A stretch of DNA of 64,000 bases from Pseudomonadales bacterium (GCA_024234815.1 JACKNO010000005.1:310001-374000), one strand, 5' to 3'; shown: positions 35,984 to 44,087, counted from the first letter of the stretch. Translations and numbers: made by a program. Notes: generated by a model from the letters alone, not told the origin.

Positions 35984-36585
35984 CAGACAGCCTCCCAATC
36001 CACGCCGATTACAAGGACACTGTCACCCTCGAATGTATACGGGGGCACAACCAGGTTTGTTGACGCCGGTACGCCCGAGTATACGCGGCCCGACAGGTCA
36101 AACTTGGAGCCGTGACAGGGGCAGAAAAATCCCCCTTCCCACTCGTGTCCGCCCGCTGCCAGGTCGGGTGCGCCGACATCCGGCCGATATTTGGGCGCGC
36201 AGCCCAGGTGTGTGCACAAACCCACGATCACCAGCAGGTTGGGCTTGATGGAACGATCAATACCCTTGATGTAAGGGGGCTGCTCCGAGATCAGGGAATC
36301 AGGATCCTTCAACTGGTCGTTCAGCTTGGGCAATTCCTCCAACTGGGCCTCGGTGCGATTCACCACGTAAACCGGCTTGCCGCGCCACTCCACAACCACC
36401 ATCTGGCCGGGCTCCAGCTTGCTGACATCCGCCTTGACCGGTGCACCTGCCGCCTTGGCCTTGGCCGAGGGGTTCCATGATCCGACAAACGGAACGGCAA
36501 TCCCCACCGCGCCAGCCACGCCCACAACACTGGTGGCCGCCGTCAGGAATTTCCTCCTGCCGGAGTTAACGCCATCGCTACTCAT
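35983..36585 (-). CDS. petA: Ubiquinol-cytochrome c reductase Rieske iron-sulfur subunit
   Basis: Rieske 2Fe-2S protein of complex III, 200 residues. The twin-arginine type N-terminus GRRKFLTAATS and an uncleaved helix (about 20-38) anchor it. Cluster ligands are C124-T-H126-L-G-C129 and C155-P-C-H158-G-S. AGGAGAAAAGAGC precedes the ATG at 36585; additional upstream codons in frame are noncoding. First gene of petA-petBC-sspA-sspB. Confidence 0.96.
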   Translation of the reverse strand: MSSDGVNSGRRKFLTAATSVVGVAGAVGIAVPFVGSWNPSAKAKAAGAPVKADVSKLEPGQMVVVEWRGKPVYVVNRTEAQLEELPKLNDQLKDPDSLISEQPPYIKGIDRSIKPNLLVIVGLCTHLGCAPKYRPDVGAPDLAAGGHEWEGGFFCPCHGSKFDLSGRVYSGVPASTNLVVPPYTFEGDSVLVIGVDWEAV

Positions 36586-36883
36586 GCTCTTTTCTCCTGA
36601 TTGCCCGCCCCGGGGCGGCCGCTTCCAAGCCGTCGGTTCAGCTGATCCCAAAAAGGTTCAAATGGTAATGATTTTACCTTCTTCTTACAAGGAGAACCCT
36701 TTGACTACAAAGGGTTTTCAGCGGCACCCCGTCTCCACCAGGGCCGATTGCCGGCCTCGCCATCGTCGCCACCGGAACGGCCCGGCGGGCGTGGAGCACT
36801 CCCCATCGCGCGCGAGATGCTTTCCGCGCTCCTCGTGCCCCGGCCGCAGCAATCACAGGCGCAACCGCGCTGGTCCCCGCCAC
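36586..36883. promoter_or_regulatory. pet upstream region with two inverted repeats
   Basis: About 300 bases without a supported gene. It holds GGTAA-N5-TTACC at 36664-36678 and a perfect eight-base inverted repeat AACCCTTT-N6-AAAGGGTT at 36695-36716, both 80-130 bases before petA. A candidate promoter on the minus strand, TTGTAG-17-TAAGAA, overlaps the second repeat. An open frame crossing this stretch continues into rpsI in another frame and is rejected. Confidence 0.4.
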
Positions 36884-36919
36884 AAAAAAAACGCCCGGGC
36901 TGCACAAACAGCCGGGCGC
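36884..36919 (-). terminator. Rho-independent terminator of rplM-rpsI
   Basis: On the minus strand a GC-rich stem (GCGCCCGGCT with AGCCCGGGCG, small mismatch) is followed by eight consecutive T residues. It lies about 47 bases after the rpsI stop and separates the ribosomal-protein unit from petA. Confidence 0.85.
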
Positions 36920-36965
36920 TTCCGATTCTCCCTGGACTCCCGCTGCACGCGGGATATCCCGCTGC

Positions 36966-37358
36966 TTAACGCTTGGAGTACTGGGGACGCTTACGCGCCT
37001 TGCGCAGGCCGACTTTCTTGCGCTCCACTTCTCGAGCATCGCGCGTGACGTACCCGGCGCTGCGCAGCGAACTGCGCAGAGTCTCATCGTACTCCATCAG
37101 GGCGCGGGTAATACCGTGGCGGATAGCGCCGGCCTGGCCAAAACTGCCGCCGCCCGCAACTGTCACGTTAATATCAAATTTGTCTTTTAAATCAACAAGT
37201 TCAAGCGGCTGACGCACAATCATGCGAGCCACTTCGCGACCGAAGTAAACATCCAGCGGGCGTTTGTTGACGGTAATATTACCGCCTCCGTTACTGATAA
37301 AAACGCGGGCAGTGGAAGTTTTGCGACGACCCGTCCCGTAATATTGCGTTGCTGACAT
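36966..37358 (-). CDS. rpsI: 30S ribosomal protein S9
   Basis: 130-residue S9, the usual length. The N-terminal YYGTGRRKTSTARVF and the C-terminal basic tail KRPQYSKR that reaches the P-site tRNA are both present. It follows rplM by 12 bases and is cotranscribed with it. A strong terminator follows. Confidence 0.98.
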   Translation of the reverse strand: MSATQYYGTGRRKTSTARVFISNGGGNITVNKRPLDVYFGREVARMIVRQPLELVDLKDKFDINVTVAGGGSFGQAGAIRHGITRALMEYDETLRSSLRSAGYVTRDAREVERKKVGLRKARKRPQYSKR

Positions 37359-37370
37359 AAATAATATCCG

Positions 37371-37799
37371 TTAGACGTTCAGTACTTGCGGTTGTTGTGC
37401 TGTGTGCGGGTGTTCAGTGCCTGCATATACTTTCAGCTTCCTGAACATGGCACGACCCAGCGGGTTGCGCGGCAACATGCCCTTCACGGCACCCTGAAGG
37501 ACGCGCTCAGGCGCTTTGTCGATCAGTTTTTCAAAGGAGATAGACTTGATGCCGCCCGGATAACCCGAGTGGCTGTGGTAAATCTTGTCCTTGGTTTTGT
37601 TGCCGGTCACGCGAATTTTCTCCGCGTTGATCACCACGATGTAATCGCCGGTGTCCATATGCGGTGTGTATTCGGGCTTGTGCTTGCCGCGCAGGCGGTG
37701 GGCAATCTCGCTGGCCAGACGACCCAGAGTCTTGTCGGCGGCGTCCACCACGAACCAGTCGTGGTTGATTTCACCTGATTTGGCACTATAAGTTTTCAT
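37371..37799 (-). CDS. rplM: 50S ribosomal protein L13
   Basis: 142-residue L13, identical in length to E. coli. Start MKTYSAKSGEINHDWFVVDA; the eleven open codons upstream are leader. SGYPGGIKS and VKGMLPRNPLGR are family hallmarks. In E. coli L13 represses translation of its own rplM-rpsI mRNA, and the hairpins in the leader here fit similar control. Confidence 0.98.
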   Translation of the reverse strand: MKTYSAKSGEINHDWFVVDAADKTLGRLASEIAHRLRGKHKPEYTPHMDTGDYIVVINAEKIRVTGNKTKDKIYHSHSGYPGGIKSISFEKLIDKAPERVLQGAVKGMLPRNPLGRAMFRKLKVYAGTEHPHTAQQPQVLNV

Positions 37800-37809
37800 C
37801 AATAACAGC

Positions 37810-37835
37810 CTCTTGGAGGGCTCCAATTTCAAGAG
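37810..37835 (-). promoter_or_regulatory. rplM leader with alternative hairpins
   Basis: Just upstream of the rplM ATG, TTGGAG/CTCCAA (37813-37818 with 37821-37826) forms one hairpin. CTCTTG/CAAGAG (37810-37815 with 37830-37835) forms another that shares three bases with it, so they are mutually exclusive. The inner GGAG is the likely ribosome binding region. This is compatible with autogenous control by L13, which is an inference. Confidence 0.4.
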
Positions 37836-37840
37836 CGCGA

Positions 37841-37869
37841 ATACTAATCAATGGGCGACCCTATTTCAA
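37841..37869 (-). promoter_or_regulatory. Sigma-70 promoter of rplM-rpsI
   Basis: Minus-strand -35 TTGAAA (37869-37864), 17-base spacer and -10 TAGTAT (37846-37841). The predicted start near 37834 leaves a leader of about 35 bases. It sits immediately after the zapE terminator. Confidence 0.7.
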
Positions 37870-37871
37870 GC

Positions 37872-37923
37872 AAAAAAAACCCGAGCTAATTCCCGCCCCG
37901 GAGGAGACCGCCCGGGCGGGGAA
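37872..37923 (-). terminator. Terminator after zapE
   Basis: On the minus strand CCCGCCC/GGGCGGG arms, containing a further GC-palindrome, are followed by AATTAGCTCGGG and then eight T residues. The T-run is some bases from the stem, so efficiency is uncertain. It ends two bases before the rplM -35 element. Confidence 0.55.
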
Positions 37924-37949
37924 CAAGCCCCCTCGCGGCGAACCAACGC

Positions 37950-39050
37950 CTAGGGCTTATGCTCTCGCGCAAGGTACTCGTAAGACTGCATCTCCTGCAA
38001 GCGGGAAATTGTCCGCTGAAACTCGAAAGACAGCCGACCGCCACCGTACAACTCCAGCAAAGGGGCTGCCGCGGCCAGCACCAGCTTGACGTTGCGGTCG
38101 TAGAATTCATCTACCAGATTAATGAAACGCCTCGCCTGGTCATCCATGTCCGGCCCGAACACCGGCACCCCGGAAATCAGCACGGCGTGAAATACCCTGG
38201 ACAACTCGATGTAGTCATTTTGCGAGCGGGGACCATCGCACAGCTCCGCAAAGTCAAACCAGCCAACGTCATCGGCGCGGCAGCGACAGGTGATATAGCG
38301 GCCGTTGATCTCCATGCGCTCCCAATGGATCCCCGCCTGGGCGGCGAGTTTGCCAAAGCTGTCGCGCAGGCTCTCATCGGCCGCCGCGTCCAGCGGGTAA
38401 TGGAACAGCTCGGCCTGTTGCAGGGTGCGCAGGCGATAGTCGATCCCCGCGTCAACATTCACCACCCGGGTGTATTTCTCAACGAGGGCGATGACCGGCA
38501 GGAAGCGCTGGCGCTGCAGGCCGTTTTCATATAACCGGGACGGCTCAATATTTGAAGTCGCTACCAGGCTGACGCCGCGGGCGAACAGCGCTTCCATCAG
38601 GCCGCCCAGTATCATCGCGTCGGCGATGTCACTGACATAGAACTCGTCGAAGCACAGCACCACCGTTTCACTGGCGAGTCGGTCCGCCACAAGTTCGAGA
38701 GGATCTTTGTGTCCGTCGAACTCCTTCAGTTCATCGTGCACGCGGCGCATAAAGCGGTGGAAGTGAACGCGCATTTTCTGCCGGAAAGGCAGGCAATCAA
38801 AAAAAGTATCAACCAGATAGGTTTTGCCACGACCCACCCCGCCCCAGAGATAGAGGCCTGTTTCCGGCTCCCGCTTCTGGCCCCGAACCTTGCGCACCCA
38901 GCCTATCACCCCGCCGCTGCGCTCACGGCGCCTGGCTACCAGGCGCTCGTAAAGGTCCTGCAACAGTTTGACGGCATGCTCCTGGGCAGGGTCATGGGAG
39001 AAGTCTTCCCGCTGCAAGTCTGCCTGATAGCGCTGCCAGGGTGTCGTCAT
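37950..39050 (-). CDS. zapE: Cell division AFG1-like ATPase ZapE
   Basis: AAA+-like ATPase of 366 residues (YhcM/AFG1 family) that associates with the Z ring late in division in E. coli. Walker A is GGVGRGKTYLV near residue 70 and Walker B is VVLCFDEFYVSDIADA near 130. Upstream of rplM is its usual location. The ATG follows a short C/T-rich stretch without a strong ribosome binding site. Confidence 0.93.
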   Translation of the reverse strand: MTTPWQRYQADLQREDFSHDPAQEHAVKLLQDLYERLVARRRERSGGVIGWVRKVRGQKREPETGLYLWGGVGRGKTYLVDTFFDCLPFRQKMRVHFHRFMRRVHDELKEFDGHKDPLELVADRLASETVVLCFDEFYVSDIADAMILGGLMEALFARGVSLVATSNIEPSRLYENGLQRQRFLPVIALVEKYTRVVNVDAGIDYRLRTLQQAELFHYPLDAAADESLRDSFGKLAAQAGIHWERMEINGRYITCRCRADDVGWFDFAELCDGPRSQNDYIELSRVFHAVLISGVPVFGPDMDDQARRFINLVDEFYDRNVKLVLAAAAPLLELYGGGRLSFEFQRTISRLQEMQSYEYLAREHKP

Positions 39051-39154
39051 GAAAAAGGGGATCAGTCCGGTATAGTCCTAGCGGGACACTTTAACCAGCG
39101 CCCGGAAACTTGGCAACGGCGACCTTCTGGCGCGAACCCGGGCAGGCCATGTGG

Positions 39155-39183
39155 TTACAGTCTCACCTCCCAGGGGTTATACT
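39155..39183 (+). promoter_or_regulatory. Weak promoter candidate for zapG-degS
   Basis: A good -10 TATACT (39178-39183) is preceded at 17 bases by a poor -35 TTACAG (39155-39160). The predicted leader is about 30 bases. Called because zapG is the first gene of a divergent unit. Confidence 0.35.
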
Positions 39184-39222
39184 TGCGCGTCTCCCAGATT
39201 GCCACTTACATGAGGATCGCCC

Positions 39223-39723
39223 GTGGAACCAGTTCAGTACAGCCTGACTATCGTGATAATTGCCGGAGCGGCCCTTTTCGTACTGGGTCTGGGTCTGGGT
39301 ACGCTGCTTGGCAGGCGCTCCTCACCCGCCGCCCAGCGCCAGCGCGATGCGGAACTCAAGCTGGAACAGGTGCTGCAGGACAAAAAAGCCTACGAGGACG
39401 AGGTGGTGGATCACTTCACGGATACCGCCAAGCTGCTCAACAACCTGACCGAGCGCTATCGCGATGTTCACAACCACCTGGCCAAGGGTGCCGATGCCCT
39501 GTGCCAGGGTCGGGGTCCGGTATCACTGGGCCGACTCCGGGACCGCAGCGACGACTCGGAAATTCCCGCCAACCTGGCGGACATCCGACCGCCCCTTGAC
39601 TACGCCCCCAAGGCATCCCCGGGGGAAAAAGGCATGCTGAATGAAGAATTCGGGATTGACCGCGCAAAATCCAGGGCCGCGGCCGAAAAGCCGGATGCGA
39701 AGCCGGTGCCGGAGACCGAGTAA
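39223..39723 (+). CDS. zapG: ZapG/YhcB family inner-membrane protein (DUF1043)
   Basis: Bitopic protein of 166 residues. An N-terminal transmembrane helix (about 8-28) with a GxGxGxxxGR motif is followed by a cytoplasmic coiled coil (about 35-90, including YEDEVVDHFTDTAKLLNNLTERY, the family signature region) and a disordered tail. E. coli YhcB/ZapG influences division and envelope synthesis. The tail is longer than the E. coli protein (132 residues). The start is GTG with GAGGA six bases upstream. degS follows 55 bases later. Confidence 0.88.
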   Translation: MEPVQYSLTIVIIAGAALFVLGLGLGTLLGRRSSPAAQRQRDAELKLEQVLQDKKAYEDEVVDHFTDTAKLLNNLTERYRDVHNHLAKGADALCQGRGPVSLGRLRDRSDDSEIPANLADIRPPLDYAPKASPGEKGMLNEEFGIDRAKSRAAAEKPDAKPVPETE

Positions 39724-39778
39724 GCCAGCCTGACGCTGCTGCGCCCGTGGCGACCAACATCTCTCTGCGCAGAATCCA

Positions 39779-40888
39779 ATGGCAAGCCTGAAATTTCTCG
39801 TCTGGCCCGCTATAGCCGGCCTGCTGGCTGCGCTGTTGATTCTGGATCGCTGGGTCCTGCCAGCCGTCGGCAACCGCGGCGCTAACGGATACGAACTGAT
39901 CAGCTACGCCAACGCGGTACGCAGTGCCACGCCTGCGGTCGTCAATATATACACGGCCAAGCTGGTCAACTCCCGCGCCAACCCTTTGCTGCAGGACAGG
40001 TTCTTCCGGCGCTTTGCCCAGCCGGGCCAGCAACGCCAGCGGATCGAAAGATCCCTGGGCTCCGGCGTTATCATGACGGCTGCGGGCCATATCCTGACCA
40101 ACAACCACGTTATTGCCGACGCAGACGCGATCCAGGTGCTGCTGCAGGACGGACGCTCCGCCAATGCGGTGGTAATTGGTACCGACGCGGCAACTGACCT
40201 GGCCGTGCTGAAAATAGAGCTTCCGGACCTCCAGCCCATCACCCTGGGCGACTCCAACGCCGCCAGGGTCGGCGATGTCGTGCTCGCCATCGGCAACCCC
40301 CTGGGTTTCGGACACTCTGTGACCCAGGGCATCGTCTCCGCCCTCGGTCGCTACGGACTGCAGCCCAACGCCTACGAGGACTACATACAGACCGATGCCA
40401 TCATTCACCTGGGTAATTCGGGCGGCGCGTTAATTGATACCCGCGGGCGCCTGCTGGGGATCAATACGCTGATCTATACCGGCGGCGGCCAGGGCCAAAG
40501 CGCCACCACCGGTATCGGCATCAGCCTCGCCATACCCGTCAATCTGGCTGTTTTCGTGATGCAGGACCTGATCGATTACGGCGAGGTCATCCGCGGCTGG
40601 CTGGGAGTCAGCGCCGAACCGGTCAGCGTCTCGCAGGGAACCGGGGAAAACGGGCGCGCGCTCGCTGTAGTGGAAGTGGCTGTCGACAGCCCGGCGCAGA
40701 AAGCCGGACTGTTGGCTGGCGACCTCATTACCCATATCGACGGCGAACCCGTGCGCGACGGCAGGCTCACCATGCACCGCATCGCCCTGCTGCGCCCGGG
40801 AGACTCAGTGAGTATCGCGATCCGGCGAGGGCAGCAAAGCCTCGAGTTGCGCGCGGTGGTAGGGGTTTTGGGTCAGACGGGTATTTAG
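39779..40888 (+). CDS. degS: Inner-membrane serine endoprotease DegS/AlgW
   Basis: Periplasm-facing HtrA-type protease that cuts the anti-sigma factor RseA/MucA to start the envelope stress response. It has 369 residues: an N-terminal membrane anchor (about 8-25), a trypsin-like domain with H110, D140 and S214, and one PDZ domain (about 275-365). A single PDZ domain and the anchor distinguish it from DegP. The loop before the active serine reads IHLGNSGG rather than the usual INPGNSGG. Position beside zapG matches other gammaproteobacteria. Confidence 0.94.
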   Translation: MASLKFLVWPAIAGLLAALLILDRWVLPAVGNRGANGYELISYANAVRSATPAVVNIYTAKLVNSRANPLLQDRFFRRFAQPGQQRQRIERSLGSGVIMTAAGHILTNNHVIADADAIQVLLQDGRSANAVVIGTDAATDLAVLKIELPDLQPITLGDSNAARVGDVVLAIGNPLGFGHSVTQGIVSALGRYGLQPNAYEDYIQTDAIIHLGNSGGALIDTRGRLLGINTLIYTGGGQGQSATTGIGISLAIPVNLAVFVMQDLIDYGEVIRGWLGVSAEPVSVSQGTGENGRALAVVEVAVDSPAQKAGLLAGDLITHIDGEPVRDGRLTMHRIALLRPGDSVSIAIRRGQQSLELRAVVGVLGQTGI

Positions 40889-40918
40889 GCGGCAGGCGGC
40901 AATCTGCCGATGCCCCAT

Positions 40919-42211
40919 TTACTTTTTTAACCTCAACCAGGCGCTTTGGGCATGCGCTGTCAGCGACTCCGCGCGGGCAAGCACCGCCGCCACCTCACCC
41001 AGTTCCTGCACACCCTGCTGACTGCACTTGATCACAGAGCTGCGCTTCTGGAAGTCGTACACCCCCAGCGGGGAGGAAAAGCGGGCGGAGCGCGACGTGG
41101 GCAGCACATGGTTGGGGCCGGCGCAATAATCGCCCAACGCTTCCGAGGTATAGGGTCCCATGAAAATGGCGCCCGCATGGCGAACCAGCGGCAGCAGGGC
41201 CTCGGGGTCCTGCACCGAAAGCTCCAGGTGTTCCGGCGCCAGGTGGTTGCTCACGGCAACGGCATCGTCCAGGTCGCGGGTCCTGATCATCGCGCCGCGA
41301 CCGGCCAGTGAGGCGCGGATAATATCCGCGCGCTCCATTCCCGGCAGCAAGCGGTCGATACTGGCCTGCACCCTGTCCAGGTAGTCGGGATCGGGACACA
41401 ACAGCAGCGACTGGGCATTTTCATCGTGCTCTGCCTGTGAAAACAGATCCATCGCCACCCAGTCCGGGTCGGTAGTGCCATCGCAGATCACCAGTATTTC
41501 CGAGGGCCCCGCGATCATATCGATCCCAACCCGACCAAACACCTGGCGCTTGGCCGTGGCGACGTAGATATTGCCGGGGCCGACGATCTTGTCCACCGCC
41601 GGCACCGTATCGGTACCGTAAGCAAGCGCGGCCACCGCCTGGGCACCCCCGATGGTAAACACCCGGTCAACCTGCGCTATCCGCGCCGCGGCCAGCACCA
41701 GGTCATTCAGTACCCCGCCGCTGGCGGGCACTACCATGATGATTTCCTCTACGCCGGCCACCCTGGCAGGCACCGCGTTCATCAATACCGAGGAGGGATA
41801 ACTGGCCTTGCCGCCAGGCACGTAGATCCCGGCACGCTCCAGTGGCGTGACTTTCTGGCCCAGCAGGTTGCCGGCATCATCGTGATACTGCCAACTGCCC
41901 TGTGTCTGGTGTTCGTGGAAACTGCGAATTCGCCCGGCGGCGTATTCCAGCGCCTGCCGCTGCGCCGGATCGATCCGCTCCAGCGCCGCCAGTAAACTCT
42001 CTTGCGAAACTTCGAGTTCCGCTACCGAGTTGGCCTGCAAGCCGTCAAAGCGGGCGGTCAACTCCAGAACGGCAGCATCCCCGCGCGCTCGCACATCGGC
42101 GATGATGGCGGTGACGGTCTCTGCAACCTCCCTGTCCAGTGATTCCTGCCAGGCGGTCAGTTGCTCGAGGCGGCGCGCGAAATTCGCCTCACCTGTGTCC
42201 AGTCGCTGCAT
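40919..42211 (-). CDS. hisD: Histidinol dehydrogenase
   Basis: Zinc enzyme oxidising histidinol to histidine with two NAD+. It has 430 residues. The family signature around IDMIAGPSEILVICD, the zinc-site SQAEHDENAQS and NHLAPEHLEL motifs are complete. It starts three bases after the hisG stop. hisC, usually next, is absent; a convergent degS follows instead. Confidence 0.96.
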   Translation of the reverse strand: MQRLDTGEANFARRLEQLTAWQESLDREVAETVTAIIADVRARGDAAVLELTARFDGLQANSVAELEVSQESLLAALERIDPAQRQALEYAAGRIRSFHEHQTQGSWQYHDDAGNLLGQKVTPLERAGIYVPGGKASYPSSVLMNAVPARVAGVEEIIMVVPASGGVLNDLVLAAARIAQVDRVFTIGGAQAVAALAYGTDTVPAVDKIVGPGNIYVATAKRQVFGRVGIDMIAGPSEILVICDGTTDPDWVAMDLFSQAEHDENAQSLLLCPDPDYLDRVQASIDRLLPGMERADIIRASLAGRGAMIRTRDLDDAVAVSNHLAPEHLELSVQDPEALLPLVRHAGAIFMGPYTSEALGDYCAGPNHVLPTSRSARFSSPLGVYDFQKRSSVIKCSQQGVQELGEVAAVLARAESLTAHAQSAWLRLKK

Positions 42212-42214
42212 CGC

Positions 42215-42853
42215 TTACGACTCCCGTGGAACCACTGCGGTCAGGTCATTGATCACCTGCTGAATAATCGCATAGCGTGAGCGCATGGCGGCCTTGTTGA
42301 CCACCAGGCGGGAACTGATCGCGGCGATCTCTTCCAGCGGCTCCATGCCATTGGCGCGCAGCGTGTTACCGGTATCGACGATATCAACGATGAGGTCCGC
42401 CAGATTCATGATGGGTGCCAACTCCATGGCGCCGTACAGCTTGATGACATCGGCATGCACGCCCTGCATGGCGAAATGCCGGCGTGCGATGTTCACAAAC
42501 TTGGTTGCCACCCTGATGCGCCCGCCGCTGCCGCTCCAGCCAACGGGTCCCGCCGTCATCAGGCGACAGCGCGCAATGCCAAGGTCCAGTGGTTCGTACA
42601 GGCCCTCGGCGCCATGCTCCAGCAGGATATCCTTGCCGACCACACCCATGTCCGCAACGCCATGGCGCACATAGGTAGGCACGTCTGAACCGCGGATGAT
42701 CACCAGGCGCACACCCGGGTTGCTGGTGTCGAACACCAGCTTGCGACTGGTGCTCACATCGTCCAGCGGCACGATACCGGCACTGGCCAACAAGGGCAAA
42801 GTCTCCCTGAGAATGCGCCCCTTGGTGAGGGCTATCGTCAGCTGATCGCTCAT
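42215..42853 (-). CDS. hisG: ATP phosphoribosyltransferase, short form HisG
   Basis: First enzyme of histidine synthesis. Start MSDQLTIALTKGRIL gives 212 residues, the short form that lacks the C-terminal regulatory domain and needs HisZ for activity and feedback. A hisZ gene is therefore expected elsewhere in the genome. The PRPP-binding region (VDIVDTGNTLRANG) is intact. A longer open frame upstream runs into ibaG and is ignored. Confidence 0.95.
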   Translation of the reverse strand: MSDQLTIALTKGRILRETLPLLASAGIVPLDDVSTSRKLVFDTSNPGVRLVIIRGSDVPTYVRHGVADMGVVGKDILLEHGAEGLYEPLDLGIARCRLMTAGPVGWSGSGGRIRVATKFVNIARRHFAMQGVHADVIKLYGAMELAPIMNLADLIVDIVDTGNTLRANGMEPLEEIAAISSRLVVNKAAMRSRYAIIQQVINDLTAVVPRES

Positions 42854-42873
42854 TGAGCCTTGCACCGCCCCGC

Positions 42874-43119
42874 TCAGCCCGCCGACCGCGCTTGCCACTG
42901 GGCCGGGGTGAAGGTGCGGATATTGACCGCGTGAACGCTGCCATCGGCGATGCATTCGTTGAGGGCACCATAGACCAGCTGCTGTTTTTTCACCGGCGAC
43001 AGGCCCTCGAAGACTTCCCCGATTGCGGTAATATCGTAGTGGCTACCCTCACCCTGAACGTGGAATTCACAGTCACCCAGGTGGTTTTGTAGAAGCTGCT
43101 TTACTGCGCCGGCATCCAT
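42874..43119 (-). CDS. ibaG: BolA-family protein IbaG
   Basis: 81-residue BolA-like protein (YrbA/IbaG), a monothiol-glutaredoxin partner in iron-sulfur cluster handling and acid response. The BolA fold signature FEGLSPVKKQQLVYGALNE is present. GGAGAG lies seven bases before the ATG. It lies between mlaC and hisG. In most relatives murA separates ibaG from hisG; here the gap is 20 bases. Confidence 0.92.
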   Translation of the reverse strand: MDAGAVKQLLQNHLGDCEFHVQGEGSHYDITAIGEVFEGLSPVKKQQLVYGALNECIADGSVHAVNIRTFTPAQWQARSAG

Positions 43120-43245
43120 AGTGTCTCTCCTGCATCACCCCCCACCCGGGCGGACAACAGGTCGCATCCGGGCTGGGGTAAAAAATCGGCCATTCTAGGA
43201 GAATTTCTCCCCGCTGGCGACCGCTAAACCAGTCAGGGGAGAGGC

Positions 43246-43902
43246 TCAGGTCTCAACTTCAACCGCGGTCCAGCTGTCGATGACAGCGTTGAGATCCCCG
43301 TTGTTCTTGCGCGCGCTGGCCTCAAACTGGTTGCGATAGATCTCTCCCAGGTTGACGTTCTCGATAATGATATTGCGCAGCTGCCAGTCTCCGGCCTTGC
43401 CCTGACCCATCTGGTAAATGAGCACATAGGGTTCAGGCTGGCTGGTGTAGACCAGCTGCCTCACCGTGGCACGCCCCGCATCCTGGTCCTCGTCGGTCGC
43501 GGCAAAAACCTCGATGCGGGAATCGCCGTACGCCAGCAGGCCCTTGCTGTAGGTTCGCACCAGGCCCAAGCGCATCACTTCGGTGAATCGGTCCAACTGG
43601 TCGCGTAATTGCGCACGCCCGGCCTCGTCCAGCGAACGATACCGGTCGCTGCTCGCGTAAGGCCCCATGACGCTGCGGGCAAACCCCCTGAAATCGATTA
43701 CCGGGTCGAGAATTTCCTGTACCTGGCTGTAATAGCGCTCGGGGTCCTCATCGACGTAGGAGCCCGCCTCACCCACCACGAGCATCACACGCTTGGTGGT
43801 GGCGTCAACCACATCATGGGCGCTGGGCCCCGCTTCTTTCGCCCACGCCCCCGCTACCAGCAAACACGCCGCCAAAGCCCAGGCTGAATATACCCTTAAC
43901 AC
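43246..43902 (-). CDS. mlaC: Periplasmic phospholipid carrier MlaC (Ttg2D family)
   Basis: Soluble periplasmic carrier that shuttles phospholipid between outer-membrane MlaA and the inner-membrane MlaFEDB complex. The GTG at 43902 has AGGAGA at good spacing and yields a clean signal peptide (cut after AWA, about residue 21); 218 residues in all. The MlaC domain includes VQEILDPVIDFRGFARSVMG. The partners mlaF, mlaE, mlaD and mlaB, normally adjacent, are not in the window. Confidence 0.92.
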   Translation of the reverse strand: MLRVYSAWALAACLLVAGAWAKEAGPSAHDVVDATTKRVMLVVGEAGSYVDEDPERYYSQVQEILDPVIDFRGFARSVMGPYASSDRYRSLDEAGRAQLRDQLDRFTEVMRLGLVRTYSKGLLAYGDSRIEVFAATDEDQDAGRATVRQLVYTSQPEPYVLIYQMGQGKAGDWQLRNIIIENVNLGEIYRNQFEASARKNNGDLNAVIDSWTAVEVET

Positions 43903-43956
43903 AGTTTCTCTCCTCAAATTTAACAATATTGGACTACCACGGCCAAATTGGGCCTG

Positions 43957-43962
43957 TATAAT
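43957..43962 (+). promoter_or_regulatory. Consensus -10 element upstream of yrbG
   Basis: A perfect TATAAT preceded by TG lies about 125 bases before yrbG on the plus strand. No convincing -35 sits at 16-18 bases, so an activator or the upstream TG may compensate. This is the only promoter-like signal seen for the yrbG-kdsD unit. Confidence 0.35.
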
Positions 43963-44087
43963 CGCGCCGAGCCCGTCGACCGGCCGGAGGCGCCGCCAGC
44001 CTGGCGCCTACGTCGTTATGACAGTCGCCCCCATCGCGCAGTTCCGCCCGCTGGTGCGGCGCATACTTTAACAGGAAATATCTCCCT

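Noticed and set aside
36674..37087. Open frame of 137 codons between petA and rpsI
   Set aside because: It runs through the rpsI terminator and into rpsI in another frame, is Arg/Ala-rich and lacks a ribosome binding site.
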